Source: Xanthobacteraceae bacterium
GTDB lineage: Bacteria; Pseudomonadota; Alphaproteobacteria; Rhizobiales; Xanthobacteraceae
Length of the DNA stretch: 14,384 nt
Reading direction: 5' to 3'
Assembly: GCA_030037185.1 (NCBI GenBank)
Contig: JASHRR010000382.1
Location: forward strand, 1 to 14,384
Under the pieces are notes generated by a model, which saw only the letters and a program-made list of their open reading frames with translations, did not search any database and was not told the origin of the DNA. This document shows positions 7,689 to 14,073 of the stretch, piece by piece (the first letter of the stretch is position 1; each line of letters opens with the position of its first letter). The translations under genes and the position numbers were made by a program.

Positions 7689-7872
7689 TCAATACAGCGT
7701 TACGCGCCCGTCGAGCGTCTCCTTGATCAGCAGCCCGCGAAGTCGTCGAGATCCTCGGCGAGCGACAGGTTGGCGATGGTGAGCTGATATTTGATGGAGC
7801 GCCCCTGCTTCGCTTTTGCTCTGAGCGGTGATCTCTTCGAAGGCCGCCTTCGTGCGGTAACGGGCACAATCA
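7689..7872 (-). pseudogene. IstB (IS21-family helper ATPase) N-terminal fragment, decayed
   Basis: Reading the minus strand with two frame changes gives YRTKAAFEEITAQ, then AKAKQGRSIKYQLTIANLSL and AEDLDDFAG, then GLLIKETLDGR before a stop at 7689-7691. The block RSIKYQLTIA..L.L..DLDDF...LI.ETL is characteristic of the region before the Walker A motif in one type of IstB, the ATPase partner of the IstA transposase. The frame changes fall near 7811-7816 and 7737-7741, and about 15-20 residues seem deleted between the first two blocks. No Walker motifs, istA or terminal repeats are visible. It is an inactive relic just downstream of and convergent with the split protease. Confidence 0.65.
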
Positions 7873-8063
7873 GCAATAATGGCGCGGCGCAGCGTCAGCG
7901 CCGCGGCCGTGATGGTGGACCGGCCAGAACGTTGAGGACGACGTCGGCGGAGCTTGCGTTCGGCCCGCCGGCAGCCCGCGTTGAGAATGTCGCTGCCGAT
8001 TGCCATCGTCGGCGCCGGCGAGCGTCGGTCGGGCGATTGTCCGCGTTAAGGAGTTTGGTGCAC

Positions 8064-8249
8064 TTAGGAACCGTTTTTGCTTTCCAACCGCGCTATGGCT
8101 TCGGCAGCCATAGCAATGCCTTCTTTGCGGCCCAACGCAATACCCTCCGCGACGGCGATTGCGATGTTCTCGTGCGTTATTCCAGTCCGTTCAATGAATC
8201 GGACGTGCTTCCTGATGATCTCTCTGGCTTTGTCCAGGTCGCTCTGCAT
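8064..8249 (-). CDS. Possible 61-residue helical protein of unknown function
   Basis: From the ATG at 8247-8249 the product has 61 residues: SDLDKAREIIRKHVRFIERTG, then ITHENIAIAVAEGIALGRKE and GIAMAAEAIARLESKN. The pattern suggests two or three amphipathic helices. The frame stays open to a TTG at 8301-8303 (79 residues), with coding-like sequence upstream of the ATG (FEERLDSSGLAGILDSM), so it may be the C-terminal remnant of a longer protein. No strong ribosome site is seen at either start and the family was not recognised. Confidence 0.4.
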   Translation of the reverse strand: MQSDLDKAREIIRKHVRFIERTGITHENIAIAVAEGIALGRKEGIAMAAEAIARLESKNGS

Positions 8250-8303
8250 GGAGTCCAATATGCCGGCCAAACCAGACGAATCCAAGCGCTCTTCGAATTC
8301 CAA

Positions 8304-8770
8304 ACTGACGCACCGCTTTTAGGCGAGCCGCGAAATCATAGTCACGCTTGCCGCGTGGCTGTTGGGGCCGATCGACGTCAGCGTCTCGCTCGCAAAGCGA
8401 GCAAAACATGGGGTTCGCTTCGAACGCACAACTGCTTTGGTGCTCTGCGACGCACAGGTGACTGCCCCGGGGTCCCACGTGGTGCCCCCGCTTCCATTCG
8501 CCTGCACGCCCGTGGTTCCCTCACGCGATCCGCGCACCGGTTTCGTCCTCTATCAGCTGGCGCCGACCTGACATGCGACGTGGATGTGCTACAGGCTCAA
8601 TTGGGTCAGGGCGCGGAACAAACCGCTCCGACCGACAGCGGTCGCAGCATGTGAAGACCCCACCGCTCCGGAATCATGGAGCTGCGTCGCCCCTTCGCTG
8701 AGTCCGGTCGTGCCAGCGCAAGACACGGGCACCCCGCATGCCGTGGGCCGCCCCTCACATGTCACGACAA
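8304..8770. other. Region without a supported gene
   Basis: Open frames exist on both strands but none has a recognisable domain, signal peptide or ribosome site, and codon choice does not single one out. Nothing further is supported. Confidence 0.4.
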
Positions 8771-9154
8771 TCACCACTCTTCGTATGTCACATAGCCGTA
8801 GTCGTAACGCGAGTATGCCGGCCTGCGTTCGACGATGACGCGGCGAGTGACACGCTCTCGGGGCGTTATTGCGGGCGCTACGCGCTCTGCGTAGGACGGG
8901 GCTGCCGCATAGGCCGGCGGGGTGACCGGGACCACGGCGAGGGGCGCAGCCGGTGCCGGATAAACCGGGGCGGCAGCCACGTATCCCTGTGGCGCCACGT
9001 AGGCCGGCGGCAGGGCCGGTGCGACATAGGCAGGCACCATATAGGCGCCCTCGTCAATGTAGATGACCTGCGCACCGGCACTCATTATCCCCGCAAGTGT
9101 CATCCCGGTGAATGCGGACAATCCAGATACGAACGCGATATGGGAACGGGTCAT
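8771..9154 (-). CDS. Exported Pro/Ala/Tyr-rich protein
   Basis: The product is 127 residues from the ATG at 9152-9154, which has GGAAGAG a few bases upstream; the frame is open to 9205, but this start begins the signal peptide. Residues 1-28 are the signal peptide (cleavage near SAGA|QV). Residues about 38-92 are low complexity with repeats of YVAP and related units (PAYVAPALPP, AYVAPQGYVA, VYPAPAAP, PPAYAAAP). Residues 98-112 are basic (PRERVTRRVIVERR), and the tail is Tyr-rich and acidic (YSRYDYGYVTYEEW). Similar exported Pro/Tyr-rich proteins are common in Bradyrhizobium and may be envelope or stress proteins, but no function is established. A candidate EcfG promoter lies just upstream, consistent with a general-stress role. 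Confidence 0.75.
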   Translation of the reverse strand: MTRSHIAFVSGLSAFTGMTLAGIMSAGAQVIYIDEGAYMVPAYVAPALPPAYVAPQGYVAAAPVYPAPAAPLAVVPVTPPAYAAAPSYAERVAPAITPRERVTRRVIVERRPAYSRYDYGYVTYEEW

Positions 9155-9187
9155 TGTTGGCTCTTCCGCAGTTATGCCCCGAGGACC

Positions 9188-9212
9188 AACAGTCGCATCG
9201 CGCAAGCGTTCC
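9188..9212 (-). promoter_or_regulatory. Candidate sigma-EcfG (general stress) promoter
   Basis: On the minus strand GGAAC (9208-9212) is followed after 16 bases by TGTT (9188-9191). The alphaproteobacterial EcfG consensus is GGAAC-N16/17-CGTT, so the -35 is perfect and the -10 matches three of four bases. The -10 ends 33 bases before the ATG of the Pro/Ala/Tyr-rich exported protein. Confidence 0.4.
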
Positions 9213-9671
9213 GATCACATATTGGGTATTGCTGAGGCCGTGCTGTCGGCTAATCGCGGTCTCGAAAGGGGCATCGACGGCCGACCAGCAATCAAGTCAG
9301 GAACACCGGTAGCGTTGCGGATTTTCCGGACGCGACCAGAGCGTCATCGCCAAGTCCGCTGGGGCTCATCGTCGGCTCGATCGAAACGGGTGCTTGGATG
9401 CTTTCCTGATCTCTGCCTCGATCAGGTAAAATCGATCCGGCTGCCCGACGTACTGCCACCAATAAGCTTCGTGCCTTATCCCAGGCCGTGCTCCGGTCCA
9501 GGCCGTGCTCGCTCGCGCCATCGTCATGACGCCGGGACCGCCCGGTGATTTCGCCCCGCTGATCTTCTGGTGCCCGCGAGCCGTGTGCACCGGACACAAG
9601 CGCAACAGGCACAGATTAGTCTTATCGAAGTGCCCGACCCGAAGTTCAAGCCGATCAGATGGCGGGCGACA
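9213..9671. other. Region without a supported gene; contains a 17-base tandem duplication
   Basis: The 13-base CCAGGCCGTGCTC occurs at 9481-9493 and again at 9498-9510, that is, a 17-base unit partly duplicated in tandem. A duplication of 17 bases would shift any frame across it. Two overlapping minus-strand frames cross this point, but neither has a recognisable domain. Confidence 0.45.
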
Positions 9672-10022
9672 ATGACTGAGAGGATGTTAAAAGTCGCCGG
9701 CAGCAGCGCGTTGAGTCTGGATCTAATCTTGGCAGACCGCTTCAGCCGATCGGAAGGGATCGAATTGGATACCACTGGCGGAGCAGCGGCCTTTTTGCCT
9801 GCTGACCAATTTCCAGAGCTTCAAGACGACTCCCTCGCCAACCTGCTTTCAGAGGGTTGCGTAATTATCGCATGGCTGCGCGGCCGCTCAGCAATACTTG
9901 CGCCAACCCGATCCGGATATCCGGCATGCGGCATTGGGCAACGACGGAGCGATCACTTCGTTTCGCGTGGGCGCAAAGGATGCGCCCCGATCTTAACGAC
10001 GCAGTCGACCCGGCGGACATAG
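9672..10022 (+). CDS. Uncharacterised ORF, possibly frameshifted into 9857-10084
   Basis: From the ATG at 9672 the frame reads TERMLKVAGSSALSLDLIL, then DTTGGAAAFLPADQFPEL and LLSEGCVIIAWLRG, which looks like a genuine small soluble protein for about 75 residues. After about 9885 this frame becomes Arg/Cys/Gly-rich, while an overlapping plus-strand frame ending with TAA at 10084 becomes better (RFAWAQRMRPDL, DPADIARVATYPVDIKTIRL, ending LEAW) with GC-rich third positions. Either two short overlapping genes exist or one gene of about 135 residues has suffered an indel near 9870-9890. The family was not recognised. Confidence 0.35.
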   Translation: MTERMLKVAGSSALSLDLILADRFSRSEGIELDTTGGAAAFLPADQFPELQDDSLANLLSEGCVIIAWLRGRSAILAPTRSGYPACGIGQRRSDHFVSRGRKGCAPILTTQSTRRT

Positions 10023-10099
10023 CGCGGGTCGCGACCTATCCCGTCGACATAAAGACGATCCGCCTGAACCTCGAAGCCTGGTAAGGCGCGGCCGGGCAA

Positions 10100-10276
10100 C
10101 TAGCCCCGCGACCCCAACGTGACGCCGAGTTTCGATGCCTGCTGATACGTAGCGCCCACGGTTCGCTTTAGCGTGCGTGCGATGGTTGTTGTTTTCTTCT
10201 TCTCCCGAGCGAGCGTTTTAAGGGTACGAATGTCCTCTTTTGTCCAGGGCCGAAGCTTCGCGACTTTCTTTGCCAT
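10100..10276 (-). CDS. Small basic protein, conserved rhizobial type, putative helix-turn-helix
   Basis: The product is 58 residues from the ATG at 10274-10276, set by a near-perfect GGAGGTGA ribosome site. The longer frame to 10372 is rejected because it crosses the promoter. The sequence begins AKKVAKLRPWTKEDIRTLKT, then REKKKTTTIARTLKRTVGAT and ends QQASKLGVTLGSRG. The WTKEDIRTLK start, conserved Ala/Arg spacing and the predicted helix after TTTIARTLKRT resemble a SANT/Myb-like or resolvase-type helix-turn-helix, so DNA binding is likely but unproven. Short proteins of this type are, from memory, very common in Bradyrhizobium and relatives. It has its own promoter and no operon partner. 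Confidence 0.82.
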   Translation of the reverse strand: MAKKVAKLRPWTKEDIRTLKTLAREKKKTTTIARTLKRTVGATYQQASKLGVTLGSRG

Positions 10277-10278
10277 TC

Positions 10279-10286
10279 TCACCTCC
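10279..10286 (-). promoter_or_regulatory. Ribosome binding site of the 58-residue basic protein
   Basis: GGAGGTGA on the minus strand just before the ATG; it decides the start of this small gene. Confidence 0.8.
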
Positions 10287-10303
10287 GAATCATTGGGCAG
10301 GCA

Positions 10304-10333
10304 ACTATACAATCCCAAAGCGGTGAGAGGCAA
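10304..10333 (-). promoter_or_regulatory. Candidate sigma-70-type promoter of the 58-residue basic protein
   Basis: On the minus strand TTGCCT (10328-10333) is separated by 18 bases from TATAGT (10304-10309), giving 4/6 and 5/6 matches to TTGACA/TATAAT. Transcription would start near 10297, about 20 bases before the ATG. Confidence 0.5.
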
Positions 10334-11145
10334 TATTATGCGATCGGCAACGCTTCTATGTCCTGTCATCAAAGTGCCCTACGGAAATCACCGTTACGCC
10401 GCCTTTTGAGGCGACAGCCCAAATGCCGATGGAATCATCACCGATCCCGCCGCCGAAGTCGGTCCGTCATCCGAACATCCCGACCAGGCACCAAACGATC
10501 GCACGTCAACTTCATAGAGTGAAGATCGGTACATCCGGCTGATTGACGCAGAAGGGGATGGTGCCGCTTGGATGGAGACAGCTTTTGGCCATTTCGTCGC
10601 GCGCCATCGTCGAGGCATCCCTTCCGATCTTCTCTGGGCCGCAGAACCGTTCACCTTGCCTCCGCTCATCCCTGCTTTCGCTCAGAGTTGGCCAAACGCA
10701 TCTGCCAAACATTGGTTGGCTCGCCGGCACCGTGATTCGCCCAGATCAAGAATGCCTCGCCGGCACTTGCGCGGATCGGACTCACCTTCGCCCCATGGAT
10801 AACACCGGCGCAATTGGCTCGCCAATCCTTCTACCGATCTGAGTCTCGTAGGCATACCGAAACGGAATTCAGTGCAGCGGTGGGCTCGCGGCAAATTCGA
10901 CGGCATTGCTGCGGGCCGCCTCATTGCCGATGTTTCGGAGCGTCGTGAATTCCTGGGACCCGACAAACGCCGTTCTGCAGCTCGACGATCATCCTCCGGA
11001 TTCCCCGCCTCCTCATCGCGATCATCACGCTTTTGAAGCCCCGGCAAGGCAGGGATTCGCTTTCGAAAGAGAATCAGAACGTTACCTCATCGCCAGGCGA
11101 CTATGCGATTGTCCGCCTGGTGATGTGGTGCCCCGCTCCTTCCGG
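10334..11145. other. Low-content region with possible coding relics
   Basis: No intact gene is supported. Short stretches read like protein on the plus strand: about 10518-10740 (DRYIRLIDAEGDGAAWMETA, then FAQSWPNASAKHWLARRH) and about 10870-10990 (QRWARGKFDGIAAGRLIADV, ERREFLGPDKRR). Each lacks a ribosome site and loses coding character within 30-60 residues. They may be remnants of transferred genes, but no family was recognised. Confidence 0.3.
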
Positions 11146-11355
11146 TCAGATGCCCTCCTGGTTCTGGCACTTAACCTGTCTGTTAGCCGTGTCGCCCCAT
11201 GCCACCTCCCGCCTTTGGGCGCAGTGAGGCGCCGCAAAAAAGTAGCGATGTTCCCGCACCGCCAGGGCCTTCGCGGCTGCCACGAGAGTCTCACAAATCT
11301 GTTTTGCCGCGTGCAGGCAACTATAGTCAAGCTCATGTGTTTCACTACTAGCCAT
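11146..11355 (-). CDS. Possible 69-residue protein of unknown function
   Basis: The frame from the ATG at 11353-11355 reads ASSETHELDYSCLHAAKQIC, then ETLVAAAKALAVREHRYFFA and APHCAQRREVAWG. The central part predicts one long amphipathic helix. No strong ribosome site is present and a competing longer minus-strand frame (11082-11408) overlaps it, but that frame is Arg-rich and looks like a shadow. The family was not recognised. Confidence 0.38.
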   Translation of the reverse strand: MASSETHELDYSCLHAAKQICETLVAAAKALAVREHRYFFAAPHCAQRREVAWGDTANRQVKCQNQEGI

Positions 11356-11756
11356 GTCGTGGCTGCTCGCGGAGGTTCACATGGATTGGACCCGAGAAGG
11401 ATGCGCACGGTTCTCTAGCGACACGACTGGCTAAGAAATAGGCTGCAATCAGCTAGCACGCGTTGGGTTAGCGCCCAGATATCCTTGCGAATTTGATTTG
11501 TCGCGAAACCCCATCGCTGCTGAAATTGGCGGATGATTAAAGATAGCGTCAAAGAGAAGTGGGGAACGCTCACTAACGACGCTCTGAACATTATAGATGT
11601 CGTCGAGAACAGCTAAGAGGTTAGGTGCGGCCGCCGGCAAACAGGCCAGCTGGGAGCTCGCCGGCGGAGCGGTCGGTACCGCGAATGGTACCGGCATCTT
11701 GGGCATCGAGGACTGCTGCGTTTTCGTGACTATGTCATAGGCGAGCACTATCCCTC
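11356..11756. other. Region without a supported gene
   Basis: A minus-strand frame (stop at 11449) contains protein-like sequence between about 11706 and 11449 (PNLLAVLDDIYNVQSVVSER, then AIFNHPPISAAMGF), but no ribosome site precedes its internal ATGs and its upstream part runs antisense to the DUF1236 relic. On the plus strand about 11640-11710 is Gly/Ala-rich (GGAVGTANGTGILG), possibly a remnant of the glycine-rich part of the same DUF1236 gene. Confidence 0.3.
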
Positions 11757-11923
11757 CACATTCGGTACCAGGGCGATGTGCGCGTCGGCCGGGTGCTGCC
11801 ACGGCAAGGCGTGATACTCTATGCGGTACCCTCGCGAGTATCATGTGGCGCCGGGCTACCGCCATGCGATCGTGAATGATCGCGGGTTGGAGCCGCGCAG
11901 CCGTCACATCGATGATCGAATAA
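11757..11923 (+). pseudogene. DUF1236-domain fragment with frameshifts
   Basis: Three plus-strand frames joined in order give HIRYQGDVRVGRVLPRQGV, then ILYAVP (11757-11831), REYHVAPGYRHAIVNDR and EPRSRHI (11833-11910), then MIE and a TAA at 11921-11923. This follows the DUF1236 pattern (RVGxxLPxxVxLxxVP, then GYRYAVVNDR, then VxPxTRRIVxVIE and stop), a small exported domain frequent in Bradyrhizobium and relatives. At least two indels break it, and about two residues seem missing after NDR. Only the last copy of the domain is visible; no signal peptide or start remains, so it is an inactive fragment. Confidence 0.6.
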
Positions 11924-12011
11924 GCAGCGCGGACGTCGTCTGCTCGCTGGACTGCACAGGAGAGGGCCACCGCAAACCGTCTTCGCGGACCGCCTTCGGG
12001 CTCCCATCTTA

Positions 12012-12226
12012 GAGCGGATTCCGATCATGTCTGTTAGCAAGCGTAGCCGGCACGGCTCAGAAAATTCCTGCACTCTTCAGGACTGAACTTCTTCAGAAGG
12101 CGACCGATCAAGCGGATCAGCCCTGGAATCGTGCGCTCAGCCGCCTTGCGCAAAAGCGCCTTCATTTTGCTGAAGGCCATTTCAATTGGGTTCAAGTCGG
12201 GCGAATACGCCAGCACATAAAAAAGA
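12012..12226 (-). mobile_element. IS630-family element remnant (3' end of transposase)
   Basis: The minus strand reads FYVLAYSPDLNPIE, then MAFSKMKALLRKAAERT and SPEECRNFLSRAGYAC, ending with a stop at 12034-12036. SPDLNPIE carries the last acidic residue of the DDE triad of IS630/Tc1-type transposases, and the rest matches the usual IS630 C-terminus. The outer end may be at the TA of 12010-12011, the dinucleotide IS630 elements target, followed by GAGCGGATTCCGATC as a possible terminal repeat. The 5' three-quarters of the transposase is absent: the reading is cut at 12226/12227, where the ISL3 terminal repeat begins. Confidence 0.75.
12034..12226 (-). pseudogene. IS630 transposase C-terminal fragment
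   Basis: About 63 residues remain of a protein that is normally about 340 residues, or about 170 for the second frame in two-frame elements. The conserved PDLNPIE box is intact but the first two catalytic Asp residues are missing, so no activity is possible. A GTG at 12214-12216 could start a 60-residue peptide, but no ribosome site supports it. Confidence 0.75.
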
Positions 12227-12256
12227 GGGTCTTCCGGGAAAAGTGTGGGTGATTTT
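12227..12256. repeat. Left terminal inverted repeat of the ISL3 element
   Basis: The sequence begins GGGTCTTCCGGGAAAAGTG and continues to GGTGATTTT. ISL3-family ends typically start GG(G/C)TCTTC with a GGAAAA motif. The eight bases before it (AAAAAAGA, 12219-12226) would be one copy of an 8-base target duplication. No matching inverted copy is seen after the transposase. Confidence 0.65.
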
Positions 12257-12337
12257 GGACGTTAACGCAGCAGAAAGCCCCGTCATTGCAGGGTTTCGAG
12301 CGTGTGAGTCGTGCTTGAAATCGGACGGGGGTTTCGC

Positions 12338-13566
12338 ATGGTGGTTCGAGCGCGGAAGCGACGGCTGCAGGACGCATACGCTTTCCCAGGTTTTCGACCG
12401 GAAGCGCCGGTGCGCGGTGTCTTTGGGGACTCAAAGGCACGCATCATCAAACTCAACCGGCGCTCAAAAAAACGCTGTGTGGCGCTTGCGGAACCGAATA
12501 CAACGGCTGGTACGACCGCTCGGTCCGTCGCGTGCGCGACCTTTCCTGCGGCGACACACGGATATATCTGGAATTCGATGTGCGACGCGTTCTCTGCCGG
12601 CGTTGTGGCAAAGTGAAACGTGAGGGTCTCGAGTTTCTGGCCGACAACACGCACTTTACGAAACGGTTCGCCTACTTTGTTGGCCGACGCTGCCGCCAGG
12701 CAACGGTCAAGGACGTCGCCAAAGAGCTCAACCTTGATTGGGACGCAGTCAAAGAGCTCGACAAACAGTACATGACCGCTCAGCTGAAGCGCGCCGGCAC
12801 GCCGGGGCCCAAGGTGATCGGCATCGACGAGATTTCAATCCGCAAAGGCCACACCTATCGCATCGTCGTGAGCGACCTTTTACGGCACCGGCCGATCTGG
12901 TTTGGCGGCACCGATCGCTCCGAGGCCAGTATGGCCGCGTTCTACGATTGGCTTGGAGCAAAGAAGAGCGAAGGGATTCGCCTGGCCGTAATGGACATGT
13001 GGAAGCCGTTCCGCAACGTGACGGCCGAGAGAGCGCCAAAAGCGGCGATTTTATTTGATAAATTCCACATCATGCGGCACTTAGGCGAGGCGCTCGATGA
13101 GGTCCGCAAGAGCGAGTATGCCCGCCTCTCCGGCCGCCAGCGCCGCTTCATCAAAGGGCAGAAGTACACGCTCCTCTCACGCCGGGAGAACCTATCCTTG
13201 AGTGGCAAGCAAGCGCTCAAAGCCTTGCTCAAGGCCAACAAGCGGCTGAACACGGCTTACATGCTGAAGGAGTCGTTTGGACAGCTCTGGGATTACGAGC
13301 ACGAGGGCTGGGCGCGGAAGTTCTTCGACAATTGGCGTGCCAGCCTCAAGTGGCAGCGCATCAAGAGCTATGAGAAGTTCGCCGAGCTCATCGATCGTCA
13401 CTGGGATGGCATTGCTGCTTACTGCAAGCCGGAGAACAAAGTGTCTTTGGGCTTCGTCGAGGGGCTCAACACAAAAATACGCGTCATCCAGCGCCGTGCC
13501 TACGGCTTGCGCGACGAGGAATACCTCCGGCTCAAAATCCTTACTTGCATGCTGCCGCAACTCTGA
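12338..13566 (+). pseudogene. ISL3-family transposase, frameshifted in the N-terminal zinc-finger region
   Basis: The N-terminal frame starts at ATG 12338 (a GTG at 12311 is an alternative) and reads FPGFRPEAPVRGVFGDSKAR, then IIKLNRRSKKRC. The protein then continues in another frame as CGACGTEYNGWYDRSVRRVR from about 12478. The main frame has a GTG at 12532 and 344 residues to the stop at 13566. Counting from that GTG, zinc ligands Cys22/Cys25 pair with the upstream CGAC, and the DDE catalytic residues are Asp99 (VIGIDEISIRKGHTY), Asp155 (LAVMDMWKPFR) and Glu310 (GFVEGLNTKIRVIQRR). ISL3 transposases move the element by cut-and-paste with an 8-base duplication. The one-base loss or two-base gain at 12473-12489 probably inactivates it, since a product from the internal GTG would lack part of the DNA-binding zinc finger. 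Confidence 0.85.
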
Positions 13567-13698
13567 CCCCCTTTCGTCCGATGCTGGCGCAAGTGTTCCG
13601 CCGAGCGTTTTTGAGGTTCCTCTGTTTCCCCTTTTGATTGTTGGTGAGCTTGAAGATCGGCTCCCGACGCGGCCGAGCGTGCCGTCGTGCTCGCGACC

Positions 13699-13753
13699 GT
13701 CAAGGACGCTTCGCGCCGCTAAAGCGGTGGCCCGAAGACGGGCCATCCTTGAC
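13699..13753. repeat. Nested palindrome (55 bases)
   Basis: Outer arms GTCAAGGA (13699-13706) and TCCTTGAC (13746-13753) are perfect complements. Inside are CTTCG (13709-13713) / CGAAG (13733-13737) and CCGCT (13716-13720) / AGCGG (13723-13727). An alternative inner hairpin is GGCCCG (13729-13734) / CGGGCC (13739-13744) with loop AAGA. It lies between the ISL3 transposase and the small membrane-protein gene. It may be a dispersed palindromic element of the REP/MITE kind, a terminator-like structure or a small RNA. Confidence 0.6.
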
Positions 13754-13824
13754 AGCCTCTGCGCGCGACGGCACTGAGTGCAGCGCAGGTCGGGACGGAA
13801 GGATGGTGCCGGTCGAACAAAAGG

Positions 13825-14040
13825 ATGGAACGAGAGGCGATTGTACTCGTGTTCGTAGCGGTCGGCGGCCTTTTGATTGTCGCCTCTGGCCTCGTAAACC
13901 ATCCCGAGAGGGTCCCACGCTTCATCGACTTCATACGTGCCCACTCCGACGACAACGAAGACGCCTTTGAGGACAAATTCGTCAAACGCGTCGACTGGCT
14001 CGACCCGGCCGACCGATCGCTGGCCCAAAGTTCACGATAA
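13825..14040 (+). CDS. Small membrane-anchored protein of unknown function
   Basis: The product is 71 residues from the ATG at 13825. Residues 5-23 are a hydrophobic segment (AIVLVFVAVGGLLIVASGL), most likely one membrane helix. The rest is a soluble acidic tail (RFIDFIRAHSDDNEDAFEDK, then RVDWLDPADRS). Third codon positions are strongly G/C, which supports real coding in this frame over the competing minus-strand frame. A clear ribosome site is missing. The nested palindrome lies about 70 bases upstream. The family was not recognised. Confidence 0.5.
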   Translation: MEREAIVLVFVAVGGLLIVASGLVNHPERVPRFIDFIRAHSDDNEDAFEDKFVKRVDWLDPADRSLAQSSR

Positions 14041-14073
14041 CCCGAAGGCCCCGCAACCACGACCGTCACATAC

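Larger units (their letters stand above)
12227..13580 (+). mobile_element. ISL3-family insertion sequence, right end not found
   Basis: A left terminal repeat (12227-12256) is followed by a transposase gene read rightward (12338-13566). It interrupts the IS630 transposase remnant exactly at the repeat, so it arrived later. The right terminal repeat, expected as a complement ending GGAAGACCC soon after the transposase stop, was not seen before 14384. The element therefore seems truncated or recombined at its right end; 13580 is only a nominal limit. An 8-base target duplication cannot be verified. Confidence 0.75.

Noticed and set aside
7405..7869. Minus-strand frame of 154 residues
   Set aside because: It runs antisense to the PDZ part of the protease and only partly covers the istB relic in the wrong phase.
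11449..11970. Minus-strand 173-residue frame
   Set aside because: Its first half is antisense to the DUF1236 relic and its internal starts lack ribosome sites. The last 85 residues look protein-like but are unsupported.
13192..14028. Minus-strand frame of 278 residues across the ISL3 transposase end
   Set aside because: It overlaps the transposase C-terminus, the palindrome and the small membrane-protein gene, with no coherent domain; it is a shadow frame.
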